From NCBI GenBank assembly GCA_019914995.1, contig CM034141.1:3162001-3226000 (forward strand): a stretch of 64,000 nt of DNA, read 5' to 3'. The notes under the pieces are model-generated. The model saw only the letters and a program-made list of their open reading frames with translations. It was not told the origin of the DNA and did not search any database. The DNA is from Acanthochlamys bracteata. Lineage: Eukaryota; Streptophyta; Magnoliopsida; Pandanales; Velloziaceae. Positions 1 to 11,944 of the stretch are shown here, piece after piece (the first letter of the stretch is position 1; every line of letters starts with the position of its first letter). The position numbers and the translations under genes were made by a program.

Positions 1-3000
1 TTCATCTTCTGTTGTTTGATTTGTTTGCTTGGTCCACCTTGACATACAAATCTTTTGTTATGTTCGAGTTGAATGTTAAGACTTTTTCGGCACCATATAC
101 TTTTTTTGGTTTCGTTTCTTTTGTTTTATCTTCAAATACTAGTTTGAGTTTGTACGTAGATTAGGACTCATATGCAACCTGCATACTGATTGCATTCTTG
201 TCTTTCTCTTTGTTCAGTTAAACCAAAGGAACGTCTCTTCAATGCAGGCATCAATCAAGCAGCAGCTTGCCTTTATAGTTAACTTGCCTGCTCGTGTTAA
301 ATTATTCTTGAGCTTCTTAATTTTCTTAGTTTGCTTGCAGATGATGGTTTTGCCTTTGTTCCCCTTTGTTTTCAGTTAAAGACTAACAGAGTGGCGGTTG
401 GAAGGCCAATTTTTCGTCTGTGGTTGGCAATAAACCAAAAGTCTATGAGTGCCTTTTCTGATGCATAAGCTGACTATTCTTTTTTTCGCACTGACCTTTT
501 TTACCTTTCTTACTTTTACTTTCTCTTCTGATGAGCGAAGATCCACCTTGTGACACTCTAGGCTGAGTGATGGATTAACCTCTCAAGGTTGTAGCTTCAT
601 AATGTTGTTTGTTGTTTGCTTTTTATCATAATTTATTTTGACGATTAGGTCTGGTCTAGGAAACATTTCATAAAAGAAACGTAATAGGTTTCTTTATATG
701 TACAGTTGAGAATAGTATGGTTAGTAACAAAACTGTTTCTAGTGGACATGTTTTAAATTGATTCTGTGCAGCGGCATCTACTTTTTACAGAGATAGCTTG
801 TGGTTTTGAATGAATACTGGAGTGACTACTAGGAAAAGGTTTGATGAGTCTATGCTTATTCCTTAAACCATTCTTTGAGACTAATTTTCGTGGAAGACTT
901 AGCAAACTTACAAGGTCAAACTATTCTTAGATCTTCACAGAAGGTGAATAAGTAACTGTTATAGCTATTAAAAGAAAATCCCCGTCCACTTTTATGTATC
1001 TCAGAATATTCAATATTGATGTTGTTTTTCTCCCCTTGTGTTTTGCCTTTCAAATACTAATTATGTATGTACGTTAGGAGATAATTTAGTTGTCTATGCA
1101 AATGATGTATTTCCCTCTTTGCATGATCTTGTGGGCCTTGGGTTGGTTATGATCCTCTGAATATATACAGCTAAGCCCTTTGCATCCTCTAGAATTGTTC
1201 TAGGATTTTTGAGCTAATATTTATTTTGTCTTCTTATTGATAATAGAAAATTTGTTCTAGTGTTGAGTTCACAAAGAAAAATTTTAAAATCAATAATTTA
1301 ATAGTTAGATTGTTTAATATAAACTGATCATGTTTTGCTAATAGAGAGTCAAAAGTTTCAAGAACGCTATTTGATTTGGGAACCAAGTCATCTACATTTC
1401 TGACTAGCCATGTGCAGTAAGTATATTGGAGATTCTAATTTCAGAACTTCGGTTGGAATATGTTGGCAACCAGTTCTATAAGAAATAATTTGTTATGTAT
1501 TGATTTTCTTGTCACTTATATTAAGATATGTTATTGCTGGCAGATAAGTGTTGGACTCGTTGTATATTGAAGGTGGTAACGAGCATGCCCAACAAGTGAG
1601 AAGGAAAATAATCAATCAACCCTTGACTGAACTATGCAAAAAATTGGGTTCGTTTTTTTTTTCCTGTCTTTCCAATGTTAGTTTGGGTTTTTACGTAGTT
1701 AAGACTCATACACAAATTATGTTTTTCCCTATTTGCTTACCTTGTGACCTATAGGTTTACACATAGGATCTCGATGAAAGCATTTGCAGCTAATAATTCC
1801 ATTGCCTTCATATTGATAGTAGAAGAGAATTTGTCTGAGTTTTGTGAATTACATAGAAAACTTTTAGAAACTCTTTCTGGAGCGTTTAATAAGTAGCGTT
1901 TGTAAGATAAATTAATTAAGTACTGCTAATTGAATGTTAATCCTTGACGAACACTATTTGATCCTAGTTCACGTTACATTTCTGATGAGCCATATGCAGT
2001 GTGATATAGATTTTTATTACAAAACCCTGATCAGATTAAATTCCCTAGTTGGATGCAAAGTGGTTTAGCTTTCTAATGATTTGTATGATGGCAGAAACTT
2101 AAAGACAGTTTGGTACTCTAAGTTGAGCTAGGAAACAAAGGGGCCCATGTCCTTTAACTTGTGGTTCTCATTGTTTCCCTTAATATTTATGCTCAGTTAT
2201 ATCTCCAATTTTGAATTGGAATGAGAAGAAGTATCACATTCAGTTACTTGTGTCAATGGGAATGATCTGATATCACAGTAATCTGATATTAACTATCCAA
2301 ACATATGGCGAAATACCTTTAAATATCTAACATAAAATCTTAACGATTCTAGATTTGAAATGGCAGAATGGCGATACTAAAAGAGATAGTTATGCCTGTC
2401 CTTTTTCCATAATTCTTAACGTAGAATCTTATTGCTGGTTATATGTTGAGATTGGTAAGAAGTCAAACAAAGGTTTCTTTTTGTGTGATAGTAATCAAAG
2501 CATGATTTCTTAACTTACTACTAAATGTTCTGTATAGTTTAACTTGGCAAAACAATGCTGATAATTGACTTGTAGCAGTGAGAAACTGAAGGCATCTGCT
2601 GGGAAGCATTGTATACAGCTAGAAACATTGCCAAGAAGGTAGCTAGGTATGTCTTAACACTTTTTGTACTTATGCTCAGAGGTAGATGAAGGTTGCATGA
2701 AAATATGACCACATTACAGAAGGTTATTTTCGGTGCTTGACCAAACACTTTGCATAAGAGCTGTATACGGTATGTTTGTCCTACATTGGGTTCTCATTGC
2801 TTGTATCTTCCTTTTCTGTAATTCCTGATTTAAATTCTACACCTAGCATAATTCTGCATTCTTGAAAACCTGAGAATTGATGTGTGCTGTTGGATATATC
2901 TTCCGGTCAGTTTGCAAAATCAGACTGCAATACATGTTTATTTAGTAATAAATTAATCAATAAATTGTTACTGCATATTGCTTATTATGTTGAGTTGTGT

Positions 3001-3900
3001 GATCGCAGAAGTTTACTTTAGTTTGATCTCTCAGCTCAGTGAGAAGAAGAATGCCCCCTTGACTTTGTGTTGGTTATCAATGAGTTTGCATGGATTCTTA
3101 TATGTGCTGAATTATAAAACCATTTGATCTTTGTCATATTGGTTTCTACCTTGGTTGGTTTGTTCTTCCTGCATATGATCTAACTCTTGGAACTTGTCCT
3201 TCTCATTGTTTTCCTTAATATAATATATAAACCAGTTTAGCTACAGAAAACATAAAGCAAGCTATGATGTGGGTTCATCTGTTGAATGAAGAAGCTTTCT
3301 GAGAAGGTGAATCCTGGTTCTATCGCTTTCCTTCTGGGGTTTGTTCTGTATATTTCTTTTTGGTGGCTCAGGTACGTTCTCGTCATTTTACATGTTCTGA
3401 AGTTCCTTTTCTTATCTATTATTAGTGGTTCTTTTGTTTCATTTACATCACATTTTGGATTCTTTGTATTTGTCTGTCTTTTGTTTCGCAAACGTTCGTA
3501 ACTATAAACTGCTTCAATTAGATGGCTGCCACTAATTTGAACTGACATTTGTTCTTGTGACTGGTTTGTTTTCTTAAATTTGTATATTTGTGTCGACCTA
3601 TTCTTAGAACCCTCTTGGTAATTTTCATCGTTTGTAATTTACTTGCAGTGAACACATATCTATGAAATACGCTAATCTGTAGTTTATCTGACCCTTCTTT
3701 TTCAGAAGCAAGTTTCTAGTTTACTGAGTTTCTGCATTACTTTGTTAGATGTGGACTTCTATTAAACATGTTCGGCAAATTCACATGCATTTCATTGCTA
3801 TGCTTCTGAAACATTAGCTGGTGTAGAAAATGTGATTTGAGATACTAAGGAAATATATAGTTGTAATGTAAGGTTGGTCTGCCAGTCCAGTTCGTTAGTC
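1..3900 (+). repeat. Segmental duplication block, copy A (partner 29,120-32,920)
   Basis: Long stretches match 29.1-32.9 kb in the same order and orientation. Examples are the opening GTTCGAGTTGAATGTTAAG segment, the TAGTTTGAGTTT..CGTAGATTAGGACTC segment near 150, the GGTGGTAACGAGCATGC segment near 1,570, the GGGCCCATGTCCTT segment near 2,140 and the conserved exon-like piece at 3.3 kb. Substitutions and indels are frequent, so the duplication is old. Two units of the TTTCAGGTTAAA-type repeat lie at about 215-290 and 365-430. No convincing gene model was seen in this block apart from the exon-like piece listed separately. Short open frames here do not agree between the two copies. Confidence 0.8.
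3286..3371 (+). other. Conserved exon-like piece, copy A (MKK..WWLR)
   Basis: The frame from this ATG starts MKKLSEKVNPGS and continues as a strongly hydrophobic stretch ending FVLYISFWWLR. It then meets CAG|GTACGT, a good 5' splice site. The last ~50 bases are identical to the partner at 32,241-32,326, while flanking sequence has diverged clearly. That is the pattern expected of a constrained exon or of recent gene conversion. The acceptor AG seen before the partner exon is not present at the same place here. A second frame ending FFLVAQ in phase with the same donor contains a stop in both copies, so the MKK frame is preferred. I do not recognise the protein. If translated, it would start with a short basic end and one membrane segment. 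Confidence 0.35.
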
Positions 3901-4319
3901 ATTCACATATATCGTTAAAAAGTTAATTTTAAAAGAAAATGTGATACTTGCTAACAATTGGATTTGGAATATAAAATTTGGGGTTCATTGAAAAGTCAGT
4001 TCTAAAGGAACTTATCTGATTATTGACTTTCTTGTCACTTATTCTTTGCTTTGATTGCCTATCCACTTTTGAGTTGAGCTTTGATTTTCTCTGCATACTT
4101 AGTCGTGTATGCAGAAAGGACTTTGCTTTTCTCTGGTAAGGTTTACTTGCAGCATAATGGTCAATCTGCTTAGCATTCAGACTTGGACTAGGCATGTAGC
4201 CTGTGGAACTTCTTGGTATACTTCGTACCTTGTATGTTCTGTTATATATATATGGTAAGTATTTGAAATGCCTCCCGACTTCTAGTTCTATAAGAATGGA
4301 TTCCTGAGATAATTTAGAG
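3901..4319. other. Non-coding stretch, nothing definite
   Basis: AT-rich sequence between duplicated blocks. Only the first ~50 bases (TTAATTTTAAAAGAAAATGTGATAC) match a second place, near 32,880 in copy B. No gene, RNA or element boundary is visible. Confidence 0.5.
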
Positions 4320-4790
4320 CCCCGTTGATGATGTGCCTCTATTTTGGTCCTATCCTATATTAAAAGTTACCTCTAGCTTGTGCGTTTATGTCACTCTTAT
4401 ACCCGAAATCCTATACCAAAATCTCTCTACTCTGAGTAGCAAGCTACTGAACCAACTTGTTTTCCAAATCTCAATAATACCATCATGTCACTCTTTATTC
4501 ATTTTCTTGATAAGTCTGTAGTCTTAAAATAAGTGCTTCACAAATTCTAAGAGGAAGTAATAACTCAACAGATTGGAGTACCGGCATTTACCGCACCTCC
4601 CATTTGATGATGTGGACTTTGAATATATGAGTTCAACTCTTGGACTTTCCAAACTATAGATAAATAAATAAATAATAAGAGAAATAGCATACTTATCAAT
4701 CGATTAGAATTCAATCTTTGTATGGACACTTATGCCCCATGGATATATGAAAAGTAACTGGCATGCATGCGTAGTTTTTGTTTGGAAAAC
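4320..4790 (+). repeat. Dispersed duplicate (partner 11,945-12,590)
   Basis: Begins GATGATGTGCCTCTATTTTGG and matches 11.95-12.58 kb through several landmarks: CCTATACCAAAATCTCTC, AAAATAAGTGCTTCACAAAT, the CACCTCCCATTTGATG segment and ATGGACACTTATGCCCCATG. The partner contains ~100 extra bases near 12,050-12,170. No coding frame is shared by both copies, so this is duplicated non-coding sequence. Confidence 0.8.
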
Positions 4791-4916
4791 TTCTGAAATG
4801 ATTATCTAACAGTTCCATGAGAGTTATTTTTTTTCCAAAGCTATGGTATTCCCAACAATGTGTAGGTCCAATTTTTAGGAAGGTTCAAATTGACTCTTAG
4901 TGTTTATGAAAAGATG

Positions 4917-6130
4917 AATATTGAGTATAATTGAATAGATATTACAGGAAATACTTTTTTTATTTGCTGCTGACTTGAGTATGAAATGTTTCTTATTTTT
5001 TTGGTGGAAACATGGTCGATACTTGCTAGCTTGCTTGTTTGCACTGTTTACATTCATCTTCATGTATCAATATTGAGTATAATTGAATAGATATCTACAG
5101 GAAATACTTTTTTTATTTGCTGCTGACTTGAGTATGAAATGTTTATTATTTTTTTGGTGGAAACATGGTCCATACTTGATAGCTTGCTTGTTTGCACTGT
5201 TTACATTCATCTTCATGTATGATGATATGGAGGATTCTACAGATAGTGAGTCAGTCTAAAACTATTCCTCTTCAAATTTCGCTCGTGTAGCTATTTTCTT
5301 TTTCTCTTTCTCTGCAGGTCAAATTAACTATGGGCTGTAGTCCATAAAACAAGTTCGCGATCTCCCAATTGTCATTGGGTTGTTACTTAACTTTTCACTA
5401 CTTTAAACACATTTTTGTCATTTCATTGTATCTTTATATCTAGTTTTGAGTTGCACTTTGATGTACATGTTTGTGTTTCTAATTCTCTTATATGGTTCTT
5501 CTGTTTATATTGATTTATTGTTTAGTTTCTTTTGTACTTAAGCACAACTTTTGGTTATACTTGTGTAAACGTGAATATTGAATATACTTGAATAGATATT
5601 ACATGAAATCCAGATACTTATTATTTTCTGCTGATTTGAGTATGAAATGTTTTGTTTTTTGTTTTGTGGAAACATGGTTGATAGGCTGCTTGTTTTCACT
5701 CTGTACATTCATCTTCCTGTATGAAGTTATGGAGTCGAGTCTAGATGGAGGATTCTATGGGTTCTTTCCTAATGGGAGAATGCTTTCCCAACTGTGAGAC
5801 AGTCTGAAACTATTCCTTTCCATTTTTAGCTCATGGAGTTATTTCTTTTTCTTTTCATCTGCAGGTCAAATTAACTGATGGCTGCAGTCCATAGAAAAGT
5901 TGGAGATCTTCCCGGTTGTCATTGGAGTTTCTACTTAACCTTTTACCTTACTTTAAACACATTCGTTATTTGTATCTAGTTTTCAAGTTGCACTTTGATG
6001 TAAATGCTTTGTGTTTCTAACTCTCTCATATTGGTTCTTCTGTTTCTATGGATTTAATTTTTTTGTTTCTTTGTACTATAAACACAACTTTCTGCTATAC
6101 TTTCAGTTTCTGTTTATATGGATTTATTAT
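4917..6130 (+). repeat. Nested tandem duplication, three short units inside two long units
   Basis: A ~152 bp unit starting AATATTGAGTATAATTGAAT occurs at 4,917 and 5,069, and as a diverged third copy near 5,573. The last two each lead a ~0.5-0.6 kb unit that continues through CTCTGCAGGTCAAATTAACT (5,315 and 5,860) and TTGCACTTTGATGTA (5,450 and 5,987). The first two short units are nearly identical and therefore recent. The long duplication is older. The GCAG|GTCAAATTAAC junction looks like an acceptor, but both copies reach stops quickly and I see no gene. Confidence 0.85.
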
Positions 6131-6359
6131 GTACAGCTGAGTTTTTTAAACACCTTTCAATCTTGATATTGCAAACAGTTAAGATTCTTCAAATTCTTGT
6201 GAGGGCCCCTGATTTGTCTCTTCTCTAGATTTATAGCATCTTTCGAAAAATTATTTTTTGTTTTCGCTATGTTTGATATAGCTTAGGAATGACATTATAT
6301 GAGTTTGACACTAAAAACTTTCTCAATGGAAGTTGATAGCGGAAACAAAAGTAATTTTC

Positions 6360-7140
6360 ATGGATAGGATGTTGCATCTGGTATAGAAACTTTATCCGAA
6401 GTATAGAGGTGAATAAGTTGATATTATAGGAGAAAACAGTATGCTTAGTACTAGTGGTATTTCTTGTCTGACTTGTTTTTTGAGCTGGAAGTGTGTAGTT
6501 GGAGGTTTCGCCAGATATAAGTAGTGTCTGGAGAGAATACTCAAGTTACTGCAGGGAGTATGTTGGATCAATATACCCATTTTCCTTGTACTTGTCATAT
6601 ATATAAGTTGTTCATGAAAAATTTATGAACTTAAGGGTCTCTATATTTCTTAGTTTTGTTAAATTGAGTTTACTCAGTTGATAGCTAGAACAAAATCCGT
6701 ATTGACTTTTCTAGAACAAAACCGTATTGACTTTTTAGTCATCATAATACACTTCTAGTTGTCTAATATGTGTATTGTTTCTAAGATGTGAGCACATGCT
6801 ATACTTTACGAGCTAACATTCTGTAATGTTTTATTACTCTTGCTTCTAGGTCATTGCACAAAATTAGGAAGCACCAGAAAACATTAACTTTAATGTAGCT
6901 CACGATTATGAAGTTACCATATATTTATGCCCAGTCTTCTTAATAAAGACCATTGTCTTAAATCTTTGGGGATCTTTGTTGCTAAGTAATTTTAGATCTC
7001 TACTGATTAGGTGAAAAGTCTACTTGTGGAGGTCCTTACTCATAAGGAAACTTTTGTTTCAGGAAAATAAAATTGTTCGCTAGGGTATTTAGAGTTAAAG
7101 TATATGTTATCATTTTCTCCTTTTAATTTCTCTTGTCTAC
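6360..7140 (+). repeat. Higher-order spacer module (paralogues at 10.2, 14.2, 16.0, 37.9 kb; inverted near 60.9 kb)
   Basis: The first part (6,370-6,600; GAGCTGGAAGTGTGTAGTTGG, ATGTTGGATCAATATACCC) matches 14,220-14,460 and, inverted, 60,850-61,140. The second part (6,850-7,140; ACTTTAATGTAGCTCA, TTTAGATCTCTACTGATTAGG) matches 10,220-10,420, 16,060-16,400 and 37,890-38,200. These modules sit between the 150-190 bp unit arrays and behave as spacers of a higher-order repeat. No coding frame is shared. Confidence 0.7.
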
Positions 7141-7239
7141 TATGTCTGGTAGTGGGCTTATGGGCTAGATATTCTGGAAATTGTGAAGTACCAAATACCC
7201 TTTCACAGTTAGTTTGTTATGTTAGTGCTTCTAAAGAGC

Positions 7240-9050
7240 AGTTAGTGGTCTTTGGAGTGTCATAATATTTCAAAATCAACTTTCCTTCAATACAGGCAAT
7301 CAATGAATCAGTCATTCGGTATAGTTTAGTTGCCTGCTTCTTGGCATCCTTTGCTTGCTGCTTAACTCGCTAATTTTTTAATGTGATCGTCTTCCTTTTG
7401 TTTAGGTTAAAAAACCCAAAGAAGTGCTGCTTGGAAGGTCAATGCCTTATTAAATTCCTGTTTAGTTAAGCTGCCTGCTTTTCTTAACCTTCTGTTAGTG
7501 CTTAGGTTTCATTTATTTTTGTCACATGCTAATCATTTTTCCATTCGCTTAATTTTAGGACAAAAGAACCAATATTAATTGGAGGATCAAACTTCCTTTC
7601 AAATCAGATAATGATGCAGTCATTTTCCTGCTTACCTAAGTTGCCAGCTTCTCTAAATCTATTCATTTCTTAACTTGCTAAGTTTGCTTTGGTAATTATT
7701 ATTTACTGCCTTCTTCTATGTTTCAGGTCAACAGAGCCAATAAAGTCCTTGTTGGTGGGTCAATATGTCTCCTTCAGCGTACTAGGTTAGAATATCCTGA
7801 CGAAAACAGGCTGAATTCTCAACAGTTGTCAATACTGGAAATTGATCAAGCAATTGGTTTCCAATTTAGTTAAGTTTGCTGCATTTCTGGACCGTTGTGC
7901 TGCTTCCTAAAAGTTATATTAGGTTGTATGCTGATTGTTTTTTTTTTCTCCCTCATAATTTCATGTTAGAAGAATCAATCGCAGTTGGAGGATCAGCTTT
8001 CTTCGATGCAATCCTGATGTTTTTTCCATTGACCTCTATGTTTTAGGTTAAAAGAACTAAGGTTTTGTTGGTTGGAGGGCCGACTTTCTTCTATCAAATG
8101 GCCTGCCCTTTTGTATCCTTTTCTTGCTCCTTACCTCGTGTTGGCTTGCATATTAAATGTTTTCCCATCCAGTCTTCCTTCATTGTTTTATTTAAATAGA
8201 ACAAATTTCGCCAGCATAATACAAATAGTCGAAGTTGTTGCTTCTCTGCTAGTCTGAATTGTTTTGTTGTTACTGATACTGATAGTTTTCCTTTCTCCCT
8301 CTTTGTTTCACGTTAAAAGACCAATTAGATGCTGCTTGCAGGGTCAACTTTTTTCAAACTTGCTAACCAATCAAAATTTTGCTTTCCTGGTAAGTGAAGT
8401 TATTTGCTTTCTGAATCGTTTGTTGCTAATTAAGCTTATTACTATGTGTGTATACTGAATGCCTTTAGCTCTTTTCTTCTTCCTTTCTCCCTATCCTTTC
8501 AGTTTGAAAGTATCAACTGGATAGTTGTTGGAAGTTCAACTCTTTTTCTCTAGTAGTAGTCAAGCAACCTGTTGTTCGGCTTCTTATTTTAGTTACAAGC
8601 TTTGCTTCCTTTCTGTGCGTTTTTAAATTGCTTCGCTTGCTTGCGTACTGATTGTTTTTCCTGACTGGCTCTTCGTTTTAGGTTAAAAGAACTAGGATAA
8701 ATCTGGTTGGATGGCCAAGATATCTTCCGTTCAAGCAATCAATGGAGCAAGTTGCTTTCCTTGTCAGTTTTGCATGCTTCTTGCCTCCTTGTTGCTTCAT
8801 AACTTACTCAGCATTGCGGAGCTTTATGCCAAGTCCAAATGACCAACAGTGTGCTAGTTGAAAACCTTTCTTCGATGCTGTCAATCCAACAAGCATTTAT
8901 TTGCCTTCCTAGTTAAGTAGTCTGCTTCTATCAATCTTTTTGTTGGTAGTTATGCTTATTTGTTTACTTGCATACTGATTTCTTTGTCTCTCTTTCTTTT
9001 CCTTTCAGTTTAATAGAATGAATGGCCTAAGCTTGAATTAAATCTAATGC
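7240..9050 (+). repeat. Degenerate 150-190 bp exon/intron-like tandem array 1
   Basis: About ten units can be recognised, with cores near 7,280, 7,404, 7,555, 7,725, 7,965, 8,042, 8,308, 8,498, 8,677, 8,824 and 9,000. A typical unit is a T/C-rich tract, TTTCAGGTTAAAAGAACCAA, GGTTGGAGGGTCAACTTTC, often TTCAATGCAGGCAATCAATC, then TTAGTTAAGTTGCCTGCTTC and TTGCTTGCATACTGATTG leading to the next tract. The TTTCAG looks like a splice acceptor, and the next ~35 bases read in frame as VKRTNGVLVGG-like peptides in the best copies. The array ends at ~9,005 with the variant GTTTAATAGAATGAATGGCC. 7.24-7.85 kb matches 38.86-39.42 kb closely. Confidence 0.85.
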
Positions 9051-10600
9051 AAGTATATTTCAGTATTTAAAAAAAATTTTCTCTGGGTTATTGATCAGCA
9101 CCGGTAGTTTTGGATTTTGTGTAATTTGAGGCATATTCTGAGTTCGTCACAACTTGAACAAAAGACTTATGAATGTTGGAGGCTAGACAGTTTGAGTTTG
9201 AGTCAACCAAAGAAGCTAGAAAAACCATTACGAAAGTTGTAAGCAACATGAACATTTATTTTAAAATAGCTCAATGTTATCTTTTTCCCAATTCATCATG
9301 ACAATGCATAATTGAATGTGTCGCACATTGTTTTCTGAACTGGCTCTGTTGATTATAGATAGTTTTGGTAACTTGTGGCCATCTGCTACAGTCAAGATCC
9401 GTTGTGCAATTGCATAGCTACACAGAACTATTTAAGCTTTTGTTTCATTTGGAGAAACACAAATTTAAGTTTTAATATTTGGCAATTATTTTTAGGAGTC
9501 TGATATCTTCCAAGATCTGTTCCATGTCCTTTATTTCATAACACGTATATAACACAACACCTTGAAGTTTACAGGTAGGGAGGTTCTTTGATTTAAATAC
9601 CTTGGCTCGTAGCAAGGCTTTGAGATTGGTTCGCTGATTAAATTCACAGGCAGCACACCTTAAAATGTTCTTTTATGATCTTCTTTTTAATACTCTGGTC
9701 ATTGGATTTTTATGCGATCCATATTTGCAAATGCTTATAGATGCTTTGTTTTTCTTATTTCTGCATACCTATCATTTTCTCAGCTTAATTATGCATAATA
9801 ATTATCTGAGTTTTATTGCACTTTGAAATTTGCTAGTTTTCTTGGGTTTTTCAAATTAGTTCTGTGCTTTAACTGGGTGTTATCATTGCCCTTTTAATGT
9901 TGCTATAATGCTGTAATATTAAAATGATGCTTCAGCAATGCTGGAAGTTGACATCATCTTATCAAACCTTCTAGTGTGAGATAGTTGCAGTTTTTCGTAC
10001 AACCTGTTTCTTGTGTTAATACTTGATTTGTTCAAAATCTGAGAACCATCACAATGGAGATGGAAAGTGTACTGGCTACTTATGATTGCGTTCCAATCTA
10101 AGGATTTTAGTGGCAGAGGTTGGTTAACTTTGTACGAGCTAGGGAATTTTAGTTTTGTCTAAAATCAAAATACAGCTGAATTTTCCACTCTAAAGATTTG
10201 AGTCTATTAAAGGAGTTGAGAGTCATTACAAAAGCAGCAAGCAGCTCAAAGATTTACTTTAGTGTAGCTCAAGATTATAATATTTCCTTGTAGTTATGCA
10301 GTCTTCGTAATAAGGATCAATTTCTTATATCAATACTCTGACTCCTTTTGTGCACTGTAAGTTTAAGTGTCTACTGATTTAGTTAAAACTCTATCCAATG
10401 GATGGTCCATGCTTATAAGTTATCCGTCAGGAAAATAAAGCTAATGTCCTTGCGTATTTGAATTGAAGTAGAAGATTTTCAGTTTCTTAGTTTCCAGTTG
10501 TCTAATAAATCTGTTAGTGGGTTTACGAGGTAGGTGTTTGGAAGTAAACAAGTCCCAAATCTCCCAAAAAAGCTGTAATTACTAGTTCTGGGTGGTCACA
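9051..10600 (+). repeat. Inter-array spacer modules
   Basis: Non-coding sequence made of dispersed modules. 9,380-9,500 matches the inverse of 58,200-58,340 (GTCAAGATC..TTGCAATTGC). 10,015-10,120 matches 39,770-39,870 (AATGGAGATGGAAAG) and, weakly, 13,690-13,790. 10,190-10,440 is another copy of the TTTAATGTAGCTCA module. No gene seen. Confidence 0.65.
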
Positions 10601-11660
10601 TTTCTTCAACGTGCACAAACAATGAAATTCATTTGACCGCTTAGTTAAACTGTCTGTTTCTGTAAATCCTTCTGTTGCTGCTTAACATTCTTAATTTGCG
10701 TGCACACTAATAGTCTCTTTTATTCCCTCCATGTTTTAAGGTTAAAAGATCCATCTGGGGCGCCATTGGAGGGCCAACATATTTTGTGCAGCAATCGAGC
10801 AAGCACTCATTTTCATACTTAGTTACAGGATCCCCTCTCTAAATCCTTTTGTTTCCCATTTAGGTTAAAGAATCATTGGGGTCCTGATTAGAGCATCAAC
10901 TTTTCTTCAACTCGGCGTGATATTAGAGCCGCTGCTTCCTGTCCGAAACCTTCTGTTGCTTGGCTTGCTTTGTTTGCTTTGATACTAATGGTTTTTCCTT
11001 TCTCCCTCTTTGTTTCAGGTTGCAAACTTTTAAGCTTATGAGGTGTTTAGCCCAGGTAAGTACTAGTACCTGGATGCGTTTAAAAGGATTAAGTAAATGC
11101 TAGTTGGAGGGTCAACACAATCAATCGAGCAGTTGTTGACCTGCTAATCTTAGTTTCGTGCTTCGCTAGGTCCATTCTATGCTACTTAAGTTACTTTTCT
11201 GTTTGCTTGCGTATTGATTGTTTCTCATATTTCATTCTTCATTTTAGATTGTAATGACTAGGGGAGTTTTGATTGGATGGGCGATGTGATGCAAGCAACC
11301 AATCGAGCGGTCCCCTATCTATTCAGTTAAGTTTCCTGCTCATCTAAACTTGAATCCCTATGTTACTTTAATAATCCTTAATTTCATTGCACACTGATTA
11401 ATTTTCTTTTCTTCATGTTCATATGAGTCCAAAAGGCCAATAGTATGCTGGTTGGAGAGTAAACATTTCTTAGAAGTTGTCAATCAATAAATCAATCCTG
11501 CTTAGTTAAGTTGCATGCTTCTCTAAATCTTTTTGTTGCTAATTAAATCTTTTAATTTGCTAGCATGCTGATCGATTTGCCTCTCCTCATCTTTTCAGGT
11601 TAATAGAACCAACGGCCTCCCTTTTGGGAAGAATGTTTTGAAGATTGTCCTGGTTATATA
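10600..11660 (+). repeat. Degenerate exon/intron-like tandem array 2
   Basis: Units have cores near 10,736, 10,858, 11,016, 11,085, 11,242, 11,420 and 11,596 and the same landmark order as array 1. The last unit reads TTTCAGGTTAATAGAACCAA and then CGGCCTCC, the same terminal variant found at 9,005, 36,461 and (inverted) 58,703. Its frame stays open for ~30 codons from the acceptor-like AG, starting VNRTNGLPFGKNV. Confidence 0.85.
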
Positions 11661-11944
11661 TGTGATTCGTGCTTTGCTATTTTCATTTTAAATCATTTGG
11701 TAGTTCTCCTTCAGATAAATTCCTCTCTTAAACTAAAGTCCTTCAATTGTATATTCTATCTCTAAACTGCTTTTTGAGGATGAAGGCAGTCTAGTTGATG
11801 TTGTTTATGTAGCTTTTGATGCAGAGCTCTAGACAGAATTTGAATTAACCAATGTTTTAGAGCTATTTCCTAATTTCCCTAGGTTATTGATTGGCAATGG
11901 CAATTATGGAGTTAGCCGATGCATTATTTTTCTAGGTTATTTAA

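Noticed and set aside
3237-3548. 103-codon minus-strand frame opposite the exon-like piece
   Set aside because: It is the antisense shadow of the T-rich exon and intron. The partner copy interrupts the frame.
8072-8458. Plus-strand frames starting MEGRLSSIKWPA and MLLLILIV
   Set aside because: They are readings of array units. A similar start at 39,574 reflects repeat homology, and both close or diverge within the intron-like part.
7240-9050. CRISPR array
   Set aside because: Spacing is irregular, units are degenerate along their whole length with no unique spacers, and the context is a plant nuclear genome.
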